DNA of 64,000 nt from Methylobacterium frigidaeris (GTDB taxonomy: Bacteria; Pseudomonadota; Alphaproteobacteria; Rhizobiales; Beijerinckiaceae), in the NCBI RefSeq assembly GCF_022179185.1, contig NZ_BPQJ01000001.1, positions 62,001 to 126,000 of the forward strand. Direction: 5' to 3'. Below the pieces are notes generated by a model. That model saw only the letters and a program-made list of their open reading frames with translations, was not told the DNA's origin and searched no databases. Positions 16,938 to 24,435 of this stretch are shown here, one piece after another. The first letter of the stretch is position 1. Every line of letters starts with the position of its first letter. A program made the position numbers and the translations under genes.

Positions 16938-19697
16938 TCAGGCCGCGGCGTCGAGGGGGGCGCTGGTGATCTCGTTGACGGCCGCCACCAGGCCGGAGCG
17001 GTCGAACTTCGCCACGCAATCGGCGACCCCGAGTGCCCGGGCGCGGGCGAGCGAGTCCGGCGCCATCGTGCCGGCGAGCGCCACCACCGGCATCGCCGCG
17101 AGCCGGCCGCCGCCCTTGCGCATCGCCTCGATCAGGTCGAACCCTGAGCGGCCCGGCATCTCGAGGTCGCAGACCACGAGGTCGAAGCGGGCTTCGCCGC
17201 CGAGGTGGCGCAGGGCATCCTCGGCATCGCCTGCCTGCGTCACGCGGAAGCCTGCCGCCTTCAGCACCGGGGTCAGCATCTCGCGGAAGAAGGCCGAGTC
17301 GTCGACGAGGAGCAGGCTCGGCGCCTTCGGGACCGCGCGGTGCGTCGCCTGGCCCCAATCGTCGTGGGCGAGCGGGAGGTAATGGGCGATGTTGACGATC
17401 TCGGTCGCCCGGTTCCGCACCACGGCCGAGCCAATCAGGTCGGAACGCTCGGTGACGAGTTCGACGTCCAGCACCTCGTCGACGATGTCGACGATCTCGT
17501 CGACCACGAGGCCCATCGAGCGCTCGCCGTCGGAGAACACCACCAGGGCCTGGGCGCCCTCGCGCTTCAGCGCCTGCGCCGGATCGGCCGGGACGAGCGG
17601 CATCAGGCGGCCGCGGTACTGGATCAGCGGACGCCCGCCGACCCACTCGATCTTGCCTGCGTCGATCTCCTCGAGGCGCGTGACCAGGGACAGCGGGACC
17701 GCCTTGAGCGAGTCGCCGCCGCCCTTGAACACCAGGAGCGTCACCGCCTGATCGGCGCCGGTCTCCTCGGCCTCGGCCTCGTTCTCGCCGGGCTGGCCGC
17801 TCGCCGTGCCGGAGCCGACCATCTTGGCGACCCCGTTGGGGTCGATGATCAGCACCACCGCCCCGTCGCCGAGGATCGTGTTGCCCGAGAACAGCGGGAT
17901 GTGCCGCAGCTTGGAGGACATCGGCTTCACGACGATCTCCTCCGTGTGGAAGACGCCGTCGACCAGGATGCCGAAGCGCTGGCGCCCGACCTGGCTCACC
18001 ACCACGAAGCCCTCGTCGCCGGACGCCGGGGCGTCGGGCGCGTCGAGGCCGAGCATGCCGGCGACCGGCACGATCGGCAGCAGGCGGTCGCGCAGGCGCA
18101 GGACCGGCGAGCCGTTGATGCGCTCGACAGCGTGGTCGGTGCCGGGCTGTACCCGGACCAGTTCCAGCACCGAGACCTGCGGGATCGCGAAGCGCTGCTC
18201 GCGGGCCGAGACGATCAACGCCGCCACGATCGCCAGCGTCAGCGGGATCTTGATCGTGAAGGTGGTGCCGCGGCCGAGCTGGGTCTGGATGTCGATCGTG
18301 CCGCCGATCAGCTCGATGTTGGTCTTCACCACGTCCATGCCGACGCCGCGGCCGGAGACCGAGGTGACCGCCTTGGCGGTGGAGAAGCCGGCATGGAAGA
18401 TGAACTTCGCCACCTGGGCGTCGGTCATCCGCTCGACTTCGGCCTCGGTCGCGACGCCACGCTCCACCGCCTTGCGGCGGATCGCCTGCAGGTCGAGGCC
18501 CTTGCCGTCGTCGGCGATCTCGATCGTGATCGTCCCGCCCTCGTGGAAGGCGTTGAGGCGGATCGTCCCCTTCTCGGGCTTGCCGGCCGACTTGCGCTCC
18601 GCCCCCGACTCGATGCCGTGATCGGCCGAGTTGCGCACCATGTGGGTGAGCGGGTCCTTGATGACTTCGAGGACCTGGCGGTCCAGCTCGGTCTCGGCGC
18701 CCTGCATCACCAGGTCGATCTTCTTGCCGAGTTCCGACGAGAGGTCGCGCACCACCCGCGGCAGCTTCTGCCAGGCCGAGCCGATCGGCTGCATGCGGGT
18801 CTTCATCACCCCTTCCTGCAGCTCGGCGGTGACGTGGGAGAGGCGCTGCAGCGGCACCTTGTAATTGCCGTCCTCGTGCCGGCGGGCGATCTCGAGGAGC
18901 TGGTTGCGGGTCAGCACCAGCTCGGACACCATCGTCATCAGGTGCTCGAGGGTGTCGACGTTCACGCGGATCGTCTGCACCTTGCTGACCGGGCCGCTCT
19001 CGGTCTCGGCGGTGGGCTGCTCGGCCCGCACGGGCTCGGGGCGTGCCGGCTCAGGCCGGCGGGCCTCGACCGGCGCCGGCGCGGGGGAGGCAGCCTCCTG
19101 ACGGACGGGCTCTTGCCGGACCGCTTCCAGGCGCACGGGCTCGGGGGCCGGCACGGGCGCAGGCGCCTCGAACTCGGCCTCGGGACCAGGGGTGTCGCGG
19201 AAGGCGCGCTCGAGGTCGTCGAGGGAAACCTCGCCGGGCTTCAGGGCTCGCTCGAGCACCTGGAGCACCAGGCTGCCGGAGGTCGCCGGCGCGGCGACGG
19301 GCACCGGCTCGGGCGCCGGGACCGGCTCCTCGGACATGCGCTCGAGGGCGCCGATCAGGTCCTCGTCGATGCCGGCGGGCTCCGCGGCGGTGCGCTCCAG
19401 CTCGGCCACGATCAACTTGATCCGGTCGAGAGTCTGCAGGATCAGGCTCACGGCCGGGCTCGTCACCGGCATTCCGTCGCGGAACTTGCCCATCAGGGTC
19501 TCGGCCGCGTGCGCCAGCGCCTCGAGGCGGGGCAGGCCGAGGAAGCCGCAAGTGCCCTTGATGGTGTGAACCAGCCGGAAGATATTCCGCAGGATCGTCT
19601 GGTTGTTCGGATCCTGCTCGAACCGGACGAGCTCGAGGTCGACAGTGTCCAGGTGCTCGCCTGTCTCTGTCAGGAACTCACGCAACAAATCGTCCAT
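16938..19697 (-). CDS. cheA: hybrid chemotaxis kinase CheA with second CheW and receiver domain
   Basis: A 919-residue chemotaxis histidine kinase. The N-terminal Hpt domain has the phospho-acceptor His44 in RLVHTIKGTCGFLG. A long Ala/Pro/Glu-rich linker follows (about 135-240). The dimerisation and kinase domain shows HMVRNSADHGIES (N box), DDGKGLD (G1) and VSGRGVGMDVVKTN (G2). Two CheW-like regulatory domains follow, then a C-terminal receiver domain (about 795-910) with LLVDDSAFFREM and acceptor Asp in VVCDLEMPGRSG. Classical CheA has only one CheW domain and no receiver. ATG 19697 is preferred over a GTG at 19718, because the Hpt domain starts there. First gene of the che operon after chpT, from which it is separated by 181 bases. 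Confidence 0.95.
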   Translation of the reverse strand: MDDLLREFLTETGEHLDTVDLELVRFEQDPNNQTILRNIFRLVHTIKGTCGFLGLPRLEALAHAAETLMGKFRDGMPVTSPAVSLILQTLDRIKLIVAELERTAAEPAGIDEDLIGALERMSEEPVPAPEPVPVAAPATSGSLVLQVLERALKPGEVSLDDLERAFRDTPGPEAEFEAPAPVPAPEPVRLEAVRQEPVRQEAASPAPAPVEARRPEPARPEPVRAEQPTAETESGPVSKVQTIRVNVDTLEHLMTMVSELVLTRNQLLEIARRHEDGNYKVPLQRLSHVTAELQEGVMKTRMQPIGSAWQKLPRVVRDLSSELGKKIDLVMQGAETELDRQVLEVIKDPLTHMVRNSADHGIESGAERKSAGKPEKGTIRLNAFHEGGTITIEIADDGKGLDLQAIRRKAVERGVATEAEVERMTDAQVAKFIFHAGFSTAKAVTSVSGRGVGMDVVKTNIELIGGTIDIQTQLGRGTTFTIKIPLTLAIVAALIVSAREQRFAIPQVSVLELVRVQPGTDHAVERINGSPVLRLRDRLLPIVPVAGMLGLDAPDAPASGDEGFVVVSQVGRQRFGILVDGVFHTEEIVVKPMSSKLRHIPLFSGNTILGDGAVVLIIDPNGVAKMVGSGTASGQPGENEAEAEETGADQAVTLLVFKGGGDSLKAVPLSLVTRLEEIDAGKIEWVGGRPLIQYRGRLMPLVPADPAQALKREGAQALVVFSDGERSMGLVVDEIVDIVDEVLDVELVTERSDLIGSAVVRNRATEIVNIAHYLPLAHDDWGQATHRAVPKAPSLLLVDDSAFFREMLTPVLKAAGFRVTQAGDAEDALRHLGGEARFDLVVCDLEMPGRSGFDLIEAMRKGGGRLAAMPVVALAGTMAPDSLARARALGVADCVAKFDRSGLVAAVNEITSAPLDAAA

Positions 19698-19878
19698 CGC
19701 GGCCACTCGTCGATCCACGCAGGATCTCTGCGCCGAGTCACGCTGCCACGGGAGCCTTTATGATCCGTTGCCGGAAATCCTCACACCGTCCCGGGGCCGG
19801 TCGTCAGGCCCGCTGGAACCGGGGAAAACCCTCGGGGGCGGAAGAAAAAACGGCCCGCCCCGAGGATCGGCCGCAGGG

Positions 19879-20562
19879 TTAGATGCCGTTAGAGTCGGAC
19901 TCGACGTCGCCCTGAGCCGGCGCGGCGGGCTCGGCCCGGATCGTGACCGTGTCGCCCTCGATCGAGAATCGCACGCCCATCTCGGCGGCCCGGGCGACCA
20001 GGCCGGCATAGAACGGCTGGATCGCGTGGGCGTCGACGGTGCCGCTCGCCGGCGCGCCGGCGATCAGCGCCTCGACATGGGGCGGAATGCGGGCATAGGC
20101 GCCCTTGGCGGTCAGCACGAAGACCGGCGCCTCGGCCTCGCCGGTGACCGCGACGTCGATGACGCCGCCGCGGGGGATCGCCGTCACGGCGATGACCACG
20201 AGGTTCAGCAGCAGCTTGACCTTGTTCTTCGGGAACAGCGCCCGCGGCGCGCTCCAGGACAGCTGGGTCTTGTCGTCGCCGAACATGCCGCGGGCGACGT
20301 TCTCGGCATCGGCAAGGTCGATGCTGGCCCCCGCCGAGCCCGCCGCCCCGAAGGCGATGCGGGCGAATTGCAGCCGGGCCGAAGCCTGCCTGGCGCTCTT
20401 GCGGATCAGGTCGAGGGCGAAGTCGCGCATCTCGGCGCTGTCCTCGTCCTCGAGCACCTCGAGGCCGTTCACGATGGCGCCGACCGGGCTGATGACGTCG
20501 TGGCAGACCCGCGAGCAGAGCAGCGCCGAGAGGTCGAGGGCGTCGAGGGTGACGGTGGTCAT
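19879..20562 (-). CDS. chpT: histidine phosphotransferase ChpT
   Basis: A 227-residue dimeric phosphotransferase that in Caulobacter relays phosphate from CckA to CtrA and CpdR. The phospho-acceptor is His21 in LLCSRVCHDVISPVGAIVNG. The helical hairpin is followed by a degenerate Bergerat-type ATPase fold (LLLNLVVIAVTAIPRGGVIDV) that does not bind ATP. ATG 20562 is chosen because GGAG sits about 7 bases upstream and the homologous N-terminus begins there; the longer frame to 20682 is not needed. The C-terminal tail is Ala/Pro/Asp rich. Its location just upstream of cheA and within 8 kb of ctrA puts two of the three core relay proteins in one neighbourhood. CckA is not in the window as a clear orthologue. 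Confidence 0.93.
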   Translation of the reverse strand: MTTVTLDALDLSALLCSRVCHDVISPVGAIVNGLEVLEDEDSAEMRDFALDLIRKSARQASARLQFARIAFGAAGSAGASIDLADAENVARGMFGDDKTQLSWSAPRALFPKNKVKLLLNLVVIAVTAIPRGGVIDVAVTGEAEAPVFVLTAKGAYARIPPHVEALIAGAPASGTVDAHAIQPFYAGLVARAAEMGVRFSIEGDTVTIRAEPAAPAQGDVESDSNGI

Positions 20563-20726
20563 GGGCGCGCTCCGCGGGGCCGGCAGATGGTGTCGAATCG
20601 CGGCGGCTCCCGCCACGGTTTGCCGGCACGGATAGCCGCCGCCGGCCGGTTTGAAAAGGCGATCGCGCGCACCGCCCCTCAACCGGATCGATCGACAAAC
20701 GCGCCGGCGCCGGGCATGACGGCGGC

Positions 20727-21590
20727 ATGATGCCTACCTCTGCGCCCGTCCTGTCCCTCGACCGCCCGCCCGGACCCGCCGAGCGCGAGGCCGTCGCATT
20801 CCGCCTCGCCGAGATCGCCTGTGCGGCTGGAGTGATCCTGCGGCAGCACGAGCTCGGCGGCTGCCGCCATCACCTCAAGGCGGATGGCTCGCCGACGAGC
20901 CAGGCCGACCTCGCCGCCGAGGCGCAGATCGTCGCCGCCCTGTCCGAGACCTGGCCCGGCATCCCGGTGATCGCCGAGGAGACCGCCGCCGAGGCCGCAC
21001 CGGCCGCCCTGTTCTTCCTCGTCGATCCCCTGGACGGCACCAAGGATTTCCTCAAGGGCACCGGCGAGTACACGGTCAACATCGCGCTCATCGCCGGCGA
21101 GCGGCCGGTCGCGGCGGCGCTCGCCGCACCCGCCCTCGGCCGGGTCTGGGCCGCCGGGGACCGCGCCGTCGAGGCGTCGGTCACCGAGGGGCGGCCGGGC
21201 GCCTTCGGACCGGTCTCGGCGCGGCGCGTCCCGGCGGAGGGGATGACGGCCCTCGTCAGCCGCAGCCACGGCGAGGCGGCGGACGAGGCCTGCCTCGCCG
21301 CATTGCCGGTCGGCCGTCGGCACGGGGTCTCCTCCGCCCTCAAGTTCGGGCTCCTCGCCTGCGGCGAGGGCGACGTCTATGTCCGGTGCGGCCCGACGAT
21401 GGAGTGGGACACGGCCGCGGGCGACCACATCCTGACCCAGGCCGGCGGCTGCCTCGTCGGCCCGGACGGTCGGCCCTTCGGCTACGGCCGCCGGCCCGGC
21501 CAATATCGCAACGGCCCGTTCGCGGCCTTCGGCGATCCGACCTTCGCCGGTCGCGTGTCTCTGCCGGCGACGTGCCCGGAGCGGGCCTGA
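20727..21590 (+). CDS. cysQ: 3'(2'),5'-bisphosphate nucleotidase CysQ
   Basis: A 287-residue member of the inositol monophosphatase superfamily. It removes the 3' phosphate from PAP or PAPS, a by-product of sulfate assimilation. Metal-binding motifs are visible: IAEETAAE, FLVDPLDGTKDFLKG (motif A) and EWDTAAGDHILTQAGG (motif B). The TKDF and EWDTAAGD forms are those of CysQ rather than SuhB. It starts with ATG ATG at 20727/20730. It is divergent from chpT with a 164-base spacer and has no sulfate assimilation genes beside it. Confidence 0.9.
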   Translation: MMPTSAPVLSLDRPPGPAEREAVAFRLAEIACAAGVILRQHELGGCRHHLKADGSPTSQADLAAEAQIVAALSETWPGIPVIAEETAAEAAPAALFFLVDPLDGTKDFLKGTGEYTVNIALIAGERPVAAALAAPALGRVWAAGDRAVEASVTEGRPGAFGPVSARRVPAEGMTALVSRSHGEAADEACLAALPVGRRHGVSSALKFGLLACGEGDVYVRCGPTMEWDTAAGDHILTQAGGCLVGPDGRPFGYGRRPGQYRNGPFAAFGDPTFAGRVSLPATCPERA

Positions 21591-21612
21591 GAATCGCCGC
21601 AAGCGGACCGCC

Positions 21613-22095
21613 TCAGCCGCCGATCGCGGCGTCGGGCCGCAGGATCGGCCAGCGCGCCTCCGCGGCGTCGATGAGCGTCGTGTCGGCCCGCGCGCGCCGC
21701 TCGGCGTCGCGGAACAGGTAGAGCCGGTCGTCGCGCAGAGCCGCCACGAGGGGATCGGCCTCGACGAGCCGGCCGGCGGCCACGCCCTCCGGATCGAGGC
21801 CGCCGAGGCGCGGGGCATAGGCCTCGGGCGCCCGCGCGAAGGCGCCGCGATTGGCCGCGGAGGCGAAGCGCCAGACCAGGCCCGACCAGGCGAATTCATG
21901 CGCCTCCACGCCGGCCTGCGGCGTGGATCCGAGCCGGTAGGAGACCGGATCGAAGCCGCGCAGGGCCAGCGCGGTCAGGGGATCGGCGGCGTAGAGGCCC
22001 GGCACGCCGAGCGGCGTCTCGCCGCGGGCCGGGCCGACGGCCGCGAGGGGCAGGAGCGACAGCACGCCGCGCCGCGTTAACCGGATCTTACCCAT
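21613..22095 (-). CDS. YHS-type domain protein with twin-arginine-like signal
   Basis: A 160-residue exported protein. The N-terminus LTRRGVLSLLPLAAVGPARG resembles a Tat signal. The mature domain has ALRGFDPVSYRLG, FAWSGLVWRFASAANRGAFARAPEAYAPRLGG, the layout of the YHS-type domain (a Trp/Phe-rich region with PxxYAPxxGG) that often binds metal or haem-related cofactors. The C-terminal LVAALRDDRLYLFRDAERRARF-like stretch is also typical. The family is found in many alphaproteobacteria without an assigned role. It converges with cysQ (22-base gap), and its start region contains a TTAA-N7-TTAC at 22077-22091. Confidence 0.72.
   Translation of the reverse strand: MGKIRLTRRGVLSLLPLAAVGPARGETPLGVPGLYAADPLTALALRGFDPVSYRLGSTPQAGVEAHEFAWSGLVWRFASAANRGAFARAPEAYAPRLGGLDPEGVAAGRLVEADPLVAALRDDRLYLFRDAERRARADTTLIDAAEARWPILRPDAAIGG
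22077..22091. promoter_or_regulatory. candidate CtrA box upstream of eipA (one mismatch)
   Basis: TTAA-CCGGATC-TTAC, one base from the TTAA-N7-TTAA consensus. It lies inside the first codons of the YHS gene and 107 bases before the eipA start. In Brucella, eipA is a direct CtrA target as I recall. Confidence 0.35.
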
Positions 22096-22197
22096 ATTCG
22101 CAGCATCTGTGGCATCCCGCCGCCCGTCCGCGCCGGATCCTGCGGTCTCAACGCCCCGGGATCGGCCAAGACCTCTTAAAGCCGGGATGCCTAACGA

Positions 22198-22860
22198 ATG
22201 CCCTCAGCCTCCTCCGTCTCTTCGGATCGGCAGAAATCCGGCTCCGCCTTTCGGGCTCGGCAGACTTCCGGGGTGTCGCGCCGGCGCGCCGTCGCGGCTC
22301 TCCTCCTCGCCGCTTCCGCGCTGCTTGCCGGCCCGCCCGGCCCCGCCGCGGCGCAGGCGCGCGGCTCCGGCGACCCCGGCACCTTCCAGCCGCGGGAGAT
22401 CATCGATTCGGGACACCAGTTCTTCGGCTCGGTGTCGCGCGGCCTCGCCCTGACGGTGCAGGAGGCGACCCGCCGCTGGGGCGAGCCCAACGGCTACATC
22501 CTCGGCCAGGAGGCCTCCGGCGCCATCATCGGCGGCGTGCGATTCGGCGAGGGCACGCTGTTCACCCGCAATGCCGGCCAGCGCAAGGTGTTCTGGCAGG
22601 GCCCATCCCTTGGCTTCGACGTCGGCGGCGACGGTGCCCGCAGCATGATGCTGGTCTACAACCTGCCGCGGGTGAACGCGCTCTATCGCCGCTTCGTCGG
22701 CATGGACGGCTCGGCCTACGTCGTCGGCGGCTTCGGCATGTCGGCGGTCACCGCCGACGACATCGTGGTGGTGCCGATCCGCGCCGGGGTCGGCGCGCGC
22801 TTCGGGATCAATGTCGGCTACCTCAAATTCACCGATTCGCCGACCTGGAACCCGTTCTGA
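22198..22860 (+). CDS. eipA: DUF1134 periplasmic protein, EipA-like
   Basis: A 220-residue secreted protein of the DUF1134 family. The signal peptide region is RRAVAALLLAASALLAGPPGPAAA at about residues 28-51; the real start may be a later codon, since the 5' part is Ser-rich and not conserved. The domain has GHQFFGSVSRGLALTVQEA, GEPNGYILGQEASGAIIGGVRFGEGTL, and a C-terminal GVGARFGINVGYLKFT. EipA of Brucella is a periplasmic beta-barrel protein needed for envelope stress resistance, and the Caulobacter homologue is important for viability. It is monocistronic or leads the following coiled-coil gene (151-base gap). Confidence 0.85.
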   Translation: MPSASSVSSDRQKSGSAFRARQTSGVSRRRAVAALLLAASALLAGPPGPAAAQARGSGDPGTFQPREIIDSGHQFFGSVSRGLALTVQEATRRWGEPNGYILGQEASGAIIGGVRFGEGTLFTRNAGQRKVFWQGPSLGFDVGGDGARSMMLVYNLPRVNALYRRFVGMDGSAYVVGGFGMSAVTADDIVVVPIRAGVGARFGINVGYLKFTDSPTWNPF

Positions 22861-23011
22861 GGGAACCGGTCGCGCACGGCCGCGCTGGTCCTGGCGGCCG
22901 TCCCGTGGCAGGGTCCGGCCGCGCCGCCCGCGCCAGAGGCACGGGACGCGCCGATCGTGTCCACCGTCCGCGCGGGGCTGTCCGCCCGGACGCCGAGAGA
23001 GTGTCGACCGG

Positions 23012-23899
23012 GTGATCGAGTCCCTGATGTTCGCGGCGCTGGGGTTCCTCGCCGCCAGCCTGTGCGCCCTGCTGATCCTGCCGGCGCTCAACGCCCGGGC
23101 CGAGCGCCTGACGCGGCGCCGGCTCGAGGCGCTCTACCCAATGTCGATCGTCGAGCTGACCGCCGAGAAGGACCATCTGCGGGCCGAGTTCGCCGTGCGC
23201 GAGCGCCAGCTCGAGCGCCGGGTCGAGGAGGCACAGGCCGCCCGCCGGGCCGAGATGGAGGAGATGGGCCGGCGCACCGTGCGCATCGGCATGCTCACCC
23301 AGGAGATCGAGCGCCGGGACGCGCATCTCGCCGCGATCGAGCAGGACCTCGCCGCAGCGCGCGGCAACCTCGCCCAGGTCCAGGGCGAGCTGGCCGAGGC
23401 CCGTACCGCCCGCGCCGCCGCCGAGGAGGCGATGCGGGCGCTGGAAGGCCCCTACCAGCGGGCGCTCGCCGAGCTCGCGTCCCTGCGCGGCGAGGTCGAG
23501 GCGAGCCGCAGCGGCCAAGCCGAGGCCGAAGCGGCCCGCGGCGTCGCCGAGGAGCGGGTGCGGGCGGCCCGCGGACAGGTCGCTGCGGCGGGCGAGAGCG
23601 TCGCCAGCGCTGCCCGCGAGCAGATCCAGGCCCTCGAGGACGCGCTCGCCGACCTCACCACCCGCCACGCCGCCGAGGTCGAGGCGGACCGGGCCGAGAT
23701 CGCGCGGCTGCAGCAGGCTCTGCGAGAGATGTCGCGAGCGACGGCGTCCCCGCCCCTCTCCGCCGAGATCACCGCGCAGAACGCCGCCCTGGAGCGCCGG
23801 ATCGCCGAGGTGGCCGACGCCCTGATGCAGGCCCAGGGCCGGTCCGAACCGCGCCTGCCGCAGGCGACGCCGCTGCCGACGCCCGCCGCGGCCGGATGA
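23012..23899 (+). CDS. membrane-anchored long coiled-coil protein
   Basis: The start is set at a GTG (23012, VIESLMFAALGFLAASLCALLILPAL) with GAGAGAG about 11 bases upstream; the longer open frame from 22811 overlaps eipA and is Arg/Pro rich. The protein has one N-terminal transmembrane helix, then RAERLTRRRLEALYPMSIVELTAEKDHLRAEFA, followed by about 200 residues of Ala/Glu/Arg heptads. The LTRRRLEALYPMSI-type segment after the helix is found in a family of Rhizobiales membrane proteins of unknown role. Residue composition argues for an elongated cytoplasmic coiled coil. Function unknown. Confidence 0.65.
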   Translation: MIESLMFAALGFLAASLCALLILPALNARAERLTRRRLEALYPMSIVELTAEKDHLRAEFAVRERQLERRVEEAQAARRAEMEEMGRRTVRIGMLTQEIERRDAHLAAIEQDLAAARGNLAQVQGELAEARTARAAAEEAMRALEGPYQRALAELASLRGEVEASRSGQAEAEAARGVAEERVRAARGQVAAAGESVASAAREQIQALEDALADLTTRHAAEVEADRAEIARLQQALREMSRATASPPLSAEITAQNAALERRIAEVADALMQAQGRSEPRLPQATPLPTPAAAG

Positions 23900-24125
23900 T
23901 CCACAGGGGGTGATGCGAAGGCGGTGTGCTCGACGGCACATCCCTGCCCGCCCGGCACCCGCGCGACTGCGCCGCGCCGCCTCGGACACAGTACGGAAAC
24001 GCAGCGCAAGTAGCTGACCAGGTTGAGCTTTTCCGCACCGGGCAGCGCTCCCCGCAGCCCGCGGCCGGTGCCCTGCTGGCACCTGCCCTGCCCCACGGCC
24101 CTTGTCAGGCTGAGGGTTTCGGGCC

Positions 24126-24413
24126 ATGTCGCTGCCACCTCCCACGCTCTGCAAGGCTTCGACAGACATGATGCTCAGGCCGATGTCGCTCGCTCTCCTG
24201 ACTGCCGGCAGCCTGATGGTCCTCGCCGGACCGGCCCTGGCTCAGCGGGACGACCCCAACCTGAAGAAGTACTGCACCGGCGACTACATGACCTATTGCG
24301 GCAACCTGCCGCCGGACAGCCCCGAGGTCGACCGCTGCTTCGAGAAGAACATGAAGAAGATTTCGGTCAACTGCAAGAAGGCGATCGACTACTACGAGCA
24401 GACCCACAAGTAA
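24126..24413 (+). CDS. secreted cysteine-rich small protein
   Basis: A 95-residue protein with a signal peptide (MSLALLTAGSLMVLAGPALAQ; the start may be ATG 24126, 24168 or later). The mature part of about 55 residues has four Cys spaced YCTGDYMTYC...RCFEKN...NCKKAI, matching the Cys-rich GLG1-type repeat found in small alphaproteobacterial periplasmic proteins. Two disulfides are likely. Convergent with the histidine kinase gene; a short inverted repeat (GGCCTGC/GCAGGCC, 24416-24431) lies between the two ends. Function unknown. Confidence 0.65.
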   Translation: MSLPPPTLCKASTDMMLRPMSLALLTAGSLMVLAGPALAQRDDPNLKKYCTGDYMTYCGNLPPDSPEVDRCFEKNMKKISVNCKKAIDYYEQTHK

Positions 24414-24435
24414 GCGGCCTGCCAGCAGGCCTGTC

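Noticed and set aside
17205..19763. Open frame of 852 codons opposite cheA
   Set aside because: Antisense shadow with no recognisable motif; the minus-strand CheA has all domains.
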